From: Thermoplasmatota archaeon
Lineage (GTDB): Archaea > Thermoplasmatota > E2 > DHVEG-1
Direction: 5' to 3'
Assembly (NCBI GenBank): GCA_029762575.1
Contig: JARVGL010000003.1
Span: forward strand, 1-55,571
Length of the DNA stretch: 55,571 bases
Below, piece after piece: positions 38,756 through 49,400 of the stretch; positions within the stretch are counted from its first letter, which is position 1, and each line of letters begins with the position of its first letter. The notes beneath the pieces are model-generated. The model saw only the letters and a list, made by a program, of their open reading frames with translations, ran no database searches and had not been told where the DNA came from. Position numbers and translations under genes: made by a program.

Positions 38756-40573
38756 ATGGTCCAATTACATGAATTGATTTTAAGAGATGCTCATCAGTCT
38801 ATGCTTGCAACAAGAATGCGAACAGAAGACATGTTACCCATTGCAGACAAACTTGATCAAGTTGGATATTTCTCCATGGAAGTATGGGGTGGTGCAACCT
38901 TTGATGTTTGCATCAGATATCTCAATCAGGATCCCTGGGAGCGTCTACGACTCTTGAAAAAAGCAATGCCCAACACACCCTTACAAATGCTTGAACGGGC
39001 AATGAACATTGTGGCATACTGGAATTTCCCCGATGACGTTGTAAAAAAATTCATTTTCCTTGCAAAGAAGAATGGTATCGATTACTTTAGGATATTTGAT
39101 GCGTTAAACGATCTTCGAAACATGCAAGTCCCAATGAAGACAGCAAAAGATGAAGGGGGTCATGTACAAGCCTGCCTCAGTTATACCATATCACCGATAC
39201 ACACCGTTGACTATTTTGTTGAAAAATTCAAGAAGCTCGAAAAGATGGGAGCAGATTCACTCTGCATCAAGGATATGGCAGGTATGATCTCCCCTCAACG
39301 AGCCTATGACATCATCAAAGGAGTCAAAGATGCAGGTGTGAAGATACCAATCGATCTTCATTCCCATTACACCAGCGGTATGACTGGAATGGCCTATCAA
39401 AGAGCAGTTGAGGCCGGTGTTGACATACTTGATGGTGCAATCTCACCAATCTCCGGTGGTACTGCTGCACCTGCAACAGAAAGCATCGTTGCAGCACTAC
39501 AAGGAACAGAATGGGATACAAACTATGATCTGGAACTACTAATAGAAATACGAAAATATTTCCTTGAAATATGGGATAAATATCGGCATTTACATCGCTT
39601 TAATGCACTCAAGGTCGACCCAAGTGTTACCCTTCATCAAGTCCCCGGCGGCATGCTTTCAAACCTGATCTTTCAACTGGAACAACAAGGCGCACATGGA
39701 AAATACCAGGAGATCCTCCTAGAGACCGCACGGGTCCGTGAGGAATTAGGATATCCTCCTTTGGTCACACCAACAAGTCAAGTTGTTGGAGTCCAAGCGG
39801 TCATGAATGTGCTACATGGACGTTACAAGGTCATTACAAAGGAAACAAAGGATTACTGCCGTGGTATGTATGGCCAACCACCAGGGAAGATCGACCCAAA
39901 GATCATGAAAGCGGTCCTTGGAAAAGATTGGAAGGACGAGGTCATTGATTGCAGACCTTCTGATCTTTTAAAACCAATGTGGAGCACCAGGAAATCTGAA
40001 CTTAAAGAACATTCAGATATCGAGATCACTGAAGAGAACATCATGACCTATGCAATCTATCCACAAGTAGGTTTGAAATACCTTAAAGGTGAGGCAACTG
40101 CTGAGTTTACCTCTGCAGAGTTACCTCTCCCTATCACACATCCTTTGATACGCGGGATGGTAAAACAATCATTCCCTAAGGAAAAAGAATTATGGTTAGA
40201 GAACGAACCTCCAGAGAATAGATCTGGACCTGCGCAGATCCCTACAGAGTTTGAGGTTGAGGTAGATGGTGAACCTTTCGAAGTCAAGGTCACTCCAACG
40301 GGTGGATTCCTTGTTGCAGGGGGTTCAGGCGCTGTGGCAGCACAAAAACCAAAGGATGTAGAAGGCGGTGTGAAATCAAACATGCAAGGTACGATTCTCA
40401 AAATAAAGGTTAAAAATGGTGATAAGGTCAAGAAAGGAGATGTCCTTGCTACCATTGAAGCGATGAAGATGGAGCAAGAGATCCTCTCAGAAAAAGATGG
40501 AGAGGTCAAAGACGTCTTCATCAAAGAAGGAGCTGCAGTGAACAACGGTGATGTGTTAATGCAGATCCTTTAA
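38756..40573 (+). CDS. pycB: Pyruvate carboxylase subunit B (carboxyltransferase + biotin carrier)
   Basis: 'LHELILRDAHQSMLATRMRTEDML', 'IDLHSHYTSGMTGMAY', C-terminal 'ATIEAMKMEQEI'; GGAGG at 38743 serves ATG 38756. Confidence 0.95.
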   Translation: MVQLHELILRDAHQSMLATRMRTEDMLPIADKLDQVGYFSMEVWGGATFDVCIRYLNQDPWERLRLLKKAMPNTPLQMLERAMNIVAYWNFPDDVVKKFIFLAKKNGIDYFRIFDALNDLRNMQVPMKTAKDEGGHVQACLSYTISPIHTVDYFVEKFKKLEKMGADSLCIKDMAGMISPQRAYDIIKGVKDAGVKIPIDLHSHYTSGMTGMAYQRAVEAGVDILDGAISPISGGTAAPATESIVAALQGTEWDTNYDLELLIEIRKYFLEIWDKYRHLHRFNALKVDPSVTLHQVPGGMLSNLIFQLEQQGAHGKYQEILLETARVREELGYPPLVTPTSQVVGVQAVMNVLHGRYKVITKETKDYCRGMYGQPPGKIDPKIMKAVLGKDWKDEVIDCRPSDLLKPMWSTRKSELKEHSDIEITEENIMTYAIYPQVGLKYLKGEATAEFTSAELPLPITHPLIRGMVKQSFPKEKELWLENEPPENRSGPAQIPTEFEVEVDGEPFEVKVTPTGGFLVAGGSGAVAAQKPKDVEGGVKSNMQGTILKIKVKNGDKVKKGDVLATIEAMKMEQEILSEKDGEVKDVFIKEGAAVNNGDVLMQIL

Positions 40574-40601
40574 GGTTGTAACTGTAGGAAGTGAATATTT
40601 C

Positions 40602-42062
40602 ATGTTAAATAAGGTTCTGATTGCAAACCGAGGGGAGATAGCCGTCCGGATCATGAGGGCCTGCAAGGAATTAGGCATACAGACGGTTGCAGTATACTCT
40701 GATGCGGATAAGAACGCATTGTTTGTCAAATATGCGGACGAGAAATATAACATCGGTCCGGGTCCTGCAAGTCAAAGCTATCTAAAAAAAGAGGCAATTA
40801 TCGATGTTGCATTGAAAACCGGTACGCAGGGCATACATCCAGGCTACGGGTTCATGGCAGAGAATGCGGATTTTGCAGAGATGTGTCATAAGAATGGTAT
40901 CGAGTTCATCGGTCCCCCAGTTTCTGCTATGAGACTGATGTGTTCAAAGATCGATTCAAAGAAATCAATGATACAAGCCGGTGTCCATGTTGTACCAGGG
41001 GTGACTGAGGCTATCAGTGATCATGAACGAGCAAAGGATATCGCATGCGAAATTGGTTTTCCTGTCATGCTCAAAGCATCTGCTGGCGGTGGCGGTATTG
41101 GTATTAGAAAGGTCGATGATGAGAAAGAGATGGAGAAAGCATTAGCTAGTGTACGTCAACTCGCTAAGAACAGTTTTGGTGATGACTCCGTGTTCATTGA
41201 GAAGTTCATCGATGACCCACGACATATCGAATACCAGATTATTGGTGATAAAAAAGGCCATATCATTCATTGTTATGAACGTGAATGTAGTGTCCAACGT
41301 CGTCATCAGAAGCTCATCGAAGAGACCCCGTCCTGTGCGTTGACCCCAGATCTTCGTGAAGAGATTGGGAAACAGGCGGTGCTTGCTGCAAAGACCGCAG
41401 GATACTATAATGCAGGAACCTGCGAGTTCATGTTTAAGGATGGTAAATATTTTTTCCTTGAGATGAACACACGTTTACAGGTTGAACATCCTATAACAGA
41501 GGCTATCACTGGTGTGGATCTTGCAAGAGAACAGTTACGGGTAGCCTCAGGTCTTGATCTGGAATATGGACAATCGGATATCAAACCCCGTGGTCATTCC
41601 ATTGAATGCCGTATCAATGCAGAGGACCCTCTTAATAACTTCATGCCAGCGCCTAGTAAGATAGTTCGATATGCTGAACCAAGCGGGCCAGGTATCCGAG
41701 TTGATACAGGCGTATATCAAGGCTTTACTATTCCTCCGTTCTATGATTCTATGATAGCAAAACTTATCATATGGGCAGAAGACAGACCACGTGCCATCGC
41801 AAGGACAAAAAGAGCGCTCTGGGAGTTTCAGATCGGTGGTGTTCGACATAATATCCCATTCCATGAGATCGTCATGGATGACCCTCAATGGATCAAAGGC
41901 AACTATAATACGAGTTTCATCCCCCGATATAAGATCCTTGATAGGGTTGTTGAGTATGTAAAAGCCAAGAAAACCCAATCATCATCTCCTAAGGTAGCTG
42001 CGGCTATGGCTGCAGTTCAAGCAGTCAATGCTTCATTTATAAGTTCACAAAAGAAAAAATAG
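40602..42062 (+). CDS. pycA: Pyruvate carboxylase subunit A (biotin carboxylase)
   Basis: 'LIANRGEIAVRIMRACKELGIQTVAVYSDAD', 'LKASAGGGGIGIRKV', 'FLEMNTRLQVEHPITE'. Confidence 0.96.
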   Translation: MLNKVLIANRGEIAVRIMRACKELGIQTVAVYSDADKNALFVKYADEKYNIGPGPASQSYLKKEAIIDVALKTGTQGIHPGYGFMAENADFAEMCHKNGIEFIGPPVSAMRLMCSKIDSKKSMIQAGVHVVPGVTEAISDHERAKDIACEIGFPVMLKASAGGGGIGIRKVDDEKEMEKALASVRQLAKNSFGDDSVFIEKFIDDPRHIEYQIIGDKKGHIIHCYERECSVQRRHQKLIEETPSCALTPDLREEIGKQAVLAAKTAGYYNAGTCEFMFKDGKYFFLEMNTRLQVEHPITEAITGVDLAREQLRVASGLDLEYGQSDIKPRGHSIECRINAEDPLNNFMPAPSKIVRYAEPSGPGIRVDTGVYQGFTIPPFYDSMIAKLIIWAEDRPRAIARTKRALWEFQIGGVRHNIPFHEIVMDDPQWIKGNYNTSFIPRYKILDRVVEYVKAKKTQSSSPKVAAAMAAVQAVNASFISSQKKK

Positions 42063-42138
42063 TCAACCGATACCCCTACGTTACCCTTCTTCAATTTTCT
42101 CTACGATTTGAAGATATGACCAATGGAAAAAAGGTCCG

Positions 42139-42696
42139 TTATCTTCTTAAAAGATCAAGTGAGGTAAGTTCATCAGTGAGTTTTTGTATGGCAAGGGATA
42201 CATCTTCAGTCTTTCGTGCACCGGTACAAACGAGCTTACCTGACCCAAAGAGAAGCATAGCAACCTTTGGTTCATCGATACGATAGACAAGACCAGGGAA
42301 TTGCTCTGGTTCATATTCCACGTTTTCAAGACCAAGACCTATTGCAACCTCGTTGAGATTCAGTTCAGATCCAAGATCTGAGATGGCAACGATGTTTTGG
42401 ATAACGATTTTCAACTCATTATTTTCATAGACCTCTATACCTAGTTTTCGTAATTTGTCTGCGATGATATCAATGGTCTTTCGAACGTTATCAACATTTT
42501 TTGCTCCAGTACAATTCGCTTTTCCACTCCTGAAAAGTAATGTGGCGGTTTTTGGATCTTCCAGTCTATAGACAAGGCCAGGGAATTGCTCTGGTTCGTA
42601 TTCAGCTTCTTCAAGTGCTTGCGCGATTGCATCTAGATCCAGTTTCTCTGCAAATGAGGTTGATGCGACAATATTCTCAACGATTACTTCAGGCAT
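42139..42696 (-). CDS. tbp: TATA-binding protein (canonical)
   Basis: Two direct repeats 'YEPEQFPGLVYRLEDPKTATLLFRSGKANCTGAK' and 'YEPEQFPGLVYRIDEPKVAMLLFGSGKLVCTGAR'. Confidence 0.97.
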   Translation of the reverse strand: MPEVIVENIVASTSFAEKLDLDAIAQALEEAEYEPEQFPGLVYRLEDPKTATLLFRSGKANCTGAKNVDNVRKTIDIIADKLRKLGIEVYENNELKIVIQNIVAISDLGSELNLNEVAIGLGLENVEYEPEQFPGLVYRIDEPKVAMLLFGSGKLVCTGARKTEDVSLAIQKLTDELTSLDLLRR

Positions 42697-43255
42697 GTTT
42701 CCCCTCCGTGTTTTCTAGGATCCCCTTCAATGTAAGAGTATGTTTCACAGAGTTCAATGCTGCTTTTATCTCTTCAAGGGTTGTGTGTCCCGTTAGGATT
42801 AGTTTTCCCGAGGGAAAGAATAGTATTACGAGATGTTCCGACGGATGGTATTCAAGCCAGGGTGATTGGTTCGGTTGATATGATACTAGTTCAATGGGCA
42901 ACGCTTCATTGACCCTTGAAAGCTTAAGGGATTGTCCCACATCATAGGATGCGGTAATGGTATGTATCTTAACTGGGCATGTATCTTGGATTCCGATACC
43001 TGTTTTTTTAACCATATCCATAACATTGTTCAAAGTCTCATTTGCAACATCAAAAGAGGGAGATCCTGTACAAAAAAACTGACCATCAGAAAGAATGAAC
43101 ACCGCACGTTTAGGGTCAGAAAAACGGATAACACAGACAGGTTGATCAATCGGATTGTACGTTATATCTGGGAACGATCCAACCAACGCATCAAGCGGGA
43201 TTTGTTGATGGATATGTGCTACAGCAATGACGTTCTCGATAAGAAGTTCTGTCAT
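42689..43255 (-). CDS. Divergent TATA-binding protein paralog
   Basis: TBP-type repeats 'YNPIDQPVCVIRFSDPKRAVFILSDGQFFCTGSP' and 'YQPNQSPWLEYHPSEHLVILFFPSGKLILTGHT'; overlaps tbp by 8 bp; SD ggaggg. Confidence 0.9.
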   Translation of the reverse strand: MTELLIENVIAVAHIHQQIPLDALVGSFPDITYNPIDQPVCVIRFSDPKRAVFILSDGQFFCTGSPSFDVANETLNNVMDMVKKTGIGIQDTCPVKIHTITASYDVGQSLKLSRVNEALPIELVSYQPNQSPWLEYHPSEHLVILFFPSGKLILTGHTTLEEIKAALNSVKHTLTLKGILENTEGKHA

Positions 43256-43336
43256 ACAAATACCAGCCTTCCCTCCTTAAAGTATATAAAGGATATTTAA
43301 AAGGATTTCGTTACTTGTAGGCACGCTTCTAGGTTC

Positions 43337-44032
43337 TTACCAGATGCGATCGATATCAAGATCTTGTTTCTTCTGTTGGCTTTGTTGAGCTTTTTCTTTG
43401 TTCATCTCATCAAGTAACGCCCTGAACTCATCGGTACGATATTCAATGCGTTGTTCACAACTTGCCACCGCTAGTTCTCCCCTTGTCTTTTCTATAAGAC
43501 TGCGGGTGATATCTTGCTTTCTTTTAATAGGGATAAGAGATGCAGGATAATCGAATCGAAGTATCGCATCATAGATTGCTTCCATGTTGATTAGGTAGCT
43601 ATATGCTTCCTTTGCTTCCCCATTGAGAACGGAATCAATTGCCTTTCGTCTCAGCTCGCCTACGACATCACATAGACCTTCCAAATAAGACGTATAGGAG
43701 GTATGGAGTTCATCAGGGTCGGGGAGGTCCTTTTCTAGCAAGATATTCAGTAGACAATTCGCTTCAACGAATTCTTGAGATGCATTCTCGACAAACCCCG
43801 CATTTGATAGATCCGGATAGTTCTTTGTTTCATCAGAGAGATCGCTAAGTACTTTAGAAGCTTGGGTTATGAGTTCCTCAGACTCTTTGAAATGTCCTTG
43901 GTGGAGGTGTTGAATCGATTTTCGACAAAAGATGATGATGGTTCTGGAATATCGAAGAGCAATCTCACGTACCTTTTCTTTATCATCAATATTTTTTTCA
44001 ATCTTAGTAATGATCTCTTCTAGATTCTTCAT
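43337..44032 (-). CDS. Translin family protein
   Basis: 'DKEKVREIALRYSRTIIIFCRKSIQHLHQGHFKESEELITQA...FVENASQEFVEANCLL', all-helical translin pattern. Confidence 0.8.
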   Translation of the reverse strand: MKNLEEIITKIEKNIDDKEKVREIALRYSRTIIIFCRKSIQHLHQGHFKESEELITQASKVLSDLSDETKNYPDLSNAGFVENASQEFVEANCLLNILLEKDLPDPDELHTSYTSYLEGLCDVVGELRRKAIDSVLNGEAKEAYSYLINMEAIYDAILRFDYPASLIPIKRKQDITRSLIEKTRGELAVASCEQRIEYRTDEFRALLDEMNKEKAQQSQQKKQDLDIDRIW

Positions 44033-44063
44033 TGCGCACCTAACAGATTTACTTCTCTAATCT

Positions 44064-45038
44064 CTACACCATCATGGATTTGTTCACCCAGTGATCCGGT
44101 GTTTCACCTTTAAGGGCTTTATCGACCTGCTCAGCGCAAATCGTACCCGCTCGTATCTGCCCTTCTTTAGTGTTTGCTCCAATATGTGGGGTTAATACGA
44201 TATTTGGAAGATGGAGTAGATCCGTGTCCCCGGGTGGTTCCTTTTCAAAGACATCAAGAGCGGCTCCAGCTATCTTTTTTTCTTTCACCGCGTGATAGAG
44301 TGCGTGCTCATCCACGGTTCCACCACGAGCACAATTTATAAGAAACGCGGTTGGTTTCATTAATGAGAACATCTCCTCGTTCATGATATGATGGGTCTTT
44401 TCGATGTGTGGGATATGCATCGAAATAACATCAGATTGTCTTACAAGGCTTTCCAGTTCATCTACCTTTTTGATATTGTCTTTCTCCATATCTTCTTTTG
44501 AGATATATGGATCGTATCCAATGACTCTCATGCTGAACGCTTGGGCAAAACATGCGGTCTGCCGTCCAATGTTGCCACAGCCAATAAGGCCAAGGGTCTT
44601 TCCATGAAGTTCTGTACCCTTCAACTTTTTCTTTGCCCATTCCCCTTTTTTCATCGTTGCATCAGCGACAGTGAGATATCGTGAAAGAGAGAGCATATGG
44701 CCAATCGCGAGTTCAGCAACACTTACTGTTGCGCCTGTTGGAGCATTGACGACCTTTATACCAAGGGATGCAGCTGTTTTGATATCGATATTGTCAACTC
44801 CGATACCCGCTCTACCGATTACCTTAAGCGATCCTTTTGCCCCTGCTTCAACGATCTCTTTTGTTGCCTTGGTCCTACTTCTAACCATAAGCGCATCATA
44901 GTGTGAAATCTCTTTTAGAAGTGTTTCAGCATCCATCTCTTGATATGTTATCGCATGACCTGCATCTTCCAATACTTTGACTGCTTCATCAGCCATTTTA
45001 TCGGTAATAAGTGTCTTCATCGAGGTAACCCCCAGCAA
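44064..45038 (-). CDS. serA: D-3-phosphoglycerate dehydrogenase (short form)
   Basis: 'LGLIGCGNIGRQTACFAQAFSMRVIGYDP', 'NCARGGTVDEHALYHAV', 'LTPHIGANTKEGQ'. Confidence 0.87.
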   Translation of the reverse strand: MLGVTSMKTLITDKMADEAVKVLEDAGHAITYQEMDAETLLKEISHYDALMVRSRTKATKEIVEAGAKGSLKVIGRAGIGVDNIDIKTAASLGIKVVNAPTGATVSVAELAIGHMLSLSRYLTVADATMKKGEWAKKKLKGTELHGKTLGLIGCGNIGRQTACFAQAFSMRVIGYDPYISKEDMEKDNIKKVDELESLVRQSDVISMHIPHIEKTHHIMNEEMFSLMKPTAFLINCARGGTVDEHALYHAVKEKKIAGAALDVFEKEPPGDTDLLHLPNIVLTPHIGANTKEGQIRAGTICAEQVDKALKGETPDHWVNKSMMV

Positions 45039-45064
45039 GAGTATCCCTCATCGTGTAATAAAAG

Positions 45065-46354
45065 TTATGCCAGATGATCAACACGAAAATCAATACCGGG
45101 GTATTCTGCCTCTTCTCCGAGTTCTTCTTCAATACGTAACAATTGATTGTATTTTGCATTACGATCACTTCTGGCAGGGGCACCTGTTTTTATTTGTCCA
45201 GCACTGGTTCCCACGACCAGATCTGCGATAAATGTATCCTCTGTTTCCCCGCTTCGATGACTCACCACAGCCGTCCATCCTGCATCATGAGCCATTTTGA
45301 TTGCATCAAGTGTCTCAGTGAGAGTACCAATCTGATTCAGTTTTATTAGAACGGAGTTAGCAGCTTGGATTTCGATCCCTTTTTTTATTCTCGCTGTATT
45401 TGTTACGAAGAGGTCATCCCCAACGATTTGTATCTTCGTTCCAAGTTTTTTGGTTATTTCGACCCATGAGTCCCAATCATCCTCAGCGAGACCATCTTCG
45501 ATGCTAATGATCGGATATGTTTTACATAAGTCGACATAGAAATCGACGAGTTCGCCACCGGAGAACGATTTCTTTCCTATCTTATATGTTCCATCGTAGA
45601 AGAACTCGCTTGATGCAGGATCTAACGCTATCTTCATCTTACCGTCGTATCCTGCATTATCGACAGCTTTGAGCATGATATCGAATCGATCAGTAACAGA
45701 GGTTATTTCTTGAGGGGCAAATCCTCCTTCATCTCCGATAAGGATTGATGCTGCACCATATGTTTCTTTAAGGATTTTTGATAGATGATGATATGATTCG
45801 GAGATCATACGTATCCCCTCATGAAAAGTCTTAGCACCTGTAGGCATGAGCATATGTTCTTGGATGCTGTTCTCCTGTCCAGCGTGTTTCCCCCCATTAA
45901 TCACATTACACATAGGGACTGGTATCACTTGTGGTAGAACGCCAAATAATTCAGCAATATACCCATATAAAGGTAATTCCTTAGCAGCAGCACCCGCCTT
46001 TGCAATTGCCATAGAAACAGGTAATATTGAGTTTGCGCCAAGTTTTTCCTTGTTCTCGGTACCATCAAGTTTCATCATGACATTGTCCAATGTCTCTTGA
46101 TATTTACAATCCATACCTATGATCTTAGGGGCGATAACCTGATTTACATGTTTCACAGCATTCAAGGTTCCTTTCCCTAGATATCTTTTTTTATCATTAT
46201 CTCTTAACTCAATTGCTTCATGTTGACCAGCACTTGCACCACTAGGTGTCATCGCTCGAAATAAACCATCTTTTGTTATGACATCAACCTCTACGGTTGG
46301 ATTGCCACGGGAGTCAAGAACCTCACGTGCTTTCAATTGTAAGATTTCGGTCAT
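45065..46354 (-). CDS. eno: Enolase
   Basis: 'AREVLDSRGNPTVEVDV', 'GDDLFVTNTARIKKGI', 'VSHRSGETEDTFIADLVVG'. Confidence 0.98.
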   Translation of the reverse strand: MTEILQLKAREVLDSRGNPTVEVDVITKDGLFRAMTPSGASAGQHEAIELRDNDKKRYLGKGTLNAVKHVNQVIAPKIIGMDCKYQETLDNVMMKLDGTENKEKLGANSILPVSMAIAKAGAAAKELPLYGYIAELFGVLPQVIPVPMCNVINGGKHAGQENSIQEHMLMPTGAKTFHEGIRMISESYHHLSKILKETYGAASILIGDEGGFAPQEITSVTDRFDIMLKAVDNAGYDGKMKIALDPASSEFFYDGTYKIGKKSFSGGELVDFYVDLCKTYPIISIEDGLAEDDWDSWVEITKKLGTKIQIVGDDLFVTNTARIKKGIEIQAANSVLIKLNQIGTLTETLDAIKMAHDAGWTAVVSHRSGETEDTFIADLVVGTSAGQIKTGAPARSDRNAKYNQLLRIEEELGEEAEYPGIDFRVDHLA

Positions 46355-46498
46355 AATCTTCTTTTCCCCATCTATACTGACTTTTTCAGAGTATGTGTTC
46401 TTTTCTAATAAAATTGTCTATTTTACCATTTAGTAGGAAAAGAAGAGAATATGTGTAGATAATGACTGAATAGGGTGGTACAGCTGGTATGATATAGG

Positions 46499-49400
46499 TT
46501 ATACATCAACGAGGAACGGCTCTTGTAGGGGGCTATAATCAAATTTGAGTTGAGAACGGATATTCTGAGTGTTGTCATGAACACCATTTATCAATTTTGG
46601 CAGAGGGATACGAGTGTTGAACCTTAGCCCGATCCAATCATCCCAGTAATTAGAAGTGAATTTTGTTTGTTTTATCTCTGAGAATTGACACTGTTGTGTG
46701 TTCGCTAGGAAATTATTTAATGTGACATCTCCTTGTTTTACATCATTAAAGAAAAGACCAACTCGGTTATTCTCTATAGTGTTTCCAAGTATGTTTACCT
46801 GTTTTGTTTCCAGTAGATATATGCCGTAATTGTTGCTTGATAGGGAATTGAGAGATACGTCTATTCCACTGGTACCACTTTTGGAATAGATGCCAAAATT
46901 ATTGTATACTATATCGTTTTGCAGTATGTTGATGAGCGGGTTCAATATTTTATGGGGGGCATTGATGTAGATGCCGCAATTCTTGTGATCTCTAATAATG
47001 TTATGTTCAATGATGATTGGTTTTGGTCTTACGGTCCTTTTTGGTTGGATACTGATACCTGCATTCCACGGGTCTTTCCCACAATGTTGAATAGTGAACC
47101 TAGATATGGTAACATCATCAGAAATGATCGATAGAACATCATCGTTTCCACCTCCATCTATGATCGTTCTTTCCTTGTTTTCACCAAGAAGGATGCAAGG
47201 TGTTTCTATGGTGATGGATTCAAGGTAGGTTCCCTCAAAAACGTAGATGGTATCCGAGGATGTGGAATGATCGAGAGCATCTTGGATAGAGTTCCAACGA
47301 GTTATACCAAATCCGGTTGTTTCACTAGTGTAATCATCATCTACTGGTCGTGCGGCCGTATAATATAACCAGTCCTCTTTACCATCCAGTGATTCTGATC
47401 TAAGAAGCATAAGTGGTCCAGCTGAGGGAGTGAACTGTATCGTTGCATTCCCGTCATGGGTTGCATGTGTTGATAGAGTGACTTCTACATTTCTATATTC
47501 TCCGGTTTCGACCTGTTTGACATTGATGAATGGAGAATCTGTAACACTTTCGTATCTAGTTTGTTCATCAATAGCATGAAGACCGATTGATCCATTATAT
47601 TCCATGCTCACTGATTCGTAAGGGATCATACCAACTGGTTGAATGGAGGATGTCTCAGGTTGCCGATATGAGACTTGTTGAAACAAGCGTTCTGGTAATA
47701 CTAAGGCAGGATCACCAAGGAGAATAAAACCAAAATAATGATACTGGTTCCAAAAATCGGTCATATCGTTATCCTTTAGATATGTTTCTGCTGCAAACAT
47801 TGTAAGATCCCCTAGATGGCGCACGTTGTTTTTGTATGCTTGGTTGACATACGTCAAAAGACCCGCCATGTATGTTTCCTTTGAGATTTCCACGCGTCCA
47901 TTCACTATGGTCAATACGGGGTATCCCATATTGGTTCGAGATCCACCGATATAGGCGATCCCTCCACCTTTTGAGACAACGACTCCTTCACCAAATGATG
48001 TACGGTCAAAAGAATATCCTTGTCTGATGATATGGGTATCATATGATCCACTACTGCACGCAATACAGCTTACGATCGGTGCTTTGGTGTTCTTAGGCAG
48101 GTTCCCAAGAGTTCTAGCTGATATCCTCCCGTCCTCGACAGCGACAAGATTCGCGTTACCATGGCAGATCATATACAAGAGGCCATAGTTATTTTGTAAT
48201 GCTGAGAGGATATCTGTATCGCCAAACCGTTCATCGGTCCTATAATACTTATCCACCTGTAATCCATCAAAGAATCCTTGGTTCACTGAATCTATGGTGA
48301 TAAGCTCACCAATGAAAAAAGGTGAGTTAAATGGGATCCCACCGGCTATTGCAACATTATCCATTTGATAGGTTTCAGGATCCCATTGGATAATCTTGTC
48401 CACGGTTCTTTTCGCTTCTAGGATACTATCTACGGGAAGCCTCCCAACACGATAATTCTGGATTAGATCAAGATCTGGTGACGCATAGAAGAAATCTGTT
48501 GGTACCGGATAGTAACTATATCCGAAATAATAACTTGGTGGGACGTGGATTGCATTTCCAAACAAGGTGACGAACTGAAGATGAGGATTAGTGGATTGGC
48601 TCTGTAAGAAGGAGATGATTTTTAGGGAAAGGTCCTCATCGTATTTTCGTATACGCTCCCGAAATGAAAAATCTTTATACCCCATAAATGGGGGATACGG
48701 TGCTTGATCATAGTTTTCCTTTATCCATGTTGTTGTAACAACACTTGATTGGATGCCTTGACTATTATGGAATTGCTGTAATCGTTGGGCTTGTTGAACA
48801 AATAAGGGGCGGGTAATGATGATGTTTTCAAAAGAATCCATATTCGTAGTTGAACAAGTATCATCATCTGATTCCATTGTATAAGAAACAGTAAGTGTTC
48901 CATTGGTAACTAGATATGTTTCCTTTGTATCAAAATGATGCTGGATAGGAAAAAGATACACAATAACAGTACAGTTCGTATTGTTTTTCCCTATTATATA
49001 TGAATGTGTTGAACCTGGATATATGTTCTCGTGTTTTGCCTCAAGGATTCGTTTTTGTACGATTTCATCAACATGGATATGTAAGGGTGTTTCATCGATA
49101 CTCCAGAACAGTGGTTTTGGGGTGAGCATAAATGAAACAGGTGTTAGACTTCTTTGTACAGAATAATTTTTGAGATCAATAGAGAGAACGGTACTGTTTT
49201 TCGGTAAGGAGATCAGGATTTGTCTCATTGGGACAAGTGGAAGCCCAGGTTGATTCAATAGAATCGAATCTGAAAGGGTGAGACCAAATCTATCATTACC
49301 GATTTCTTGGATTTGTATGTCTTCCGAAGAAATCAAAAATGAATGGTTTTTGAACAGGACTTGTTGAGCCTCTTTTTTCATTATCTCTGTTGAATCCTGA

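Noticed and set aside
40057-40545. 162-aa ORF opposite pycB
   Set aside because: Shadow ORF with Ser/Pro-rich composition opposite the conserved biotin carrier domain.
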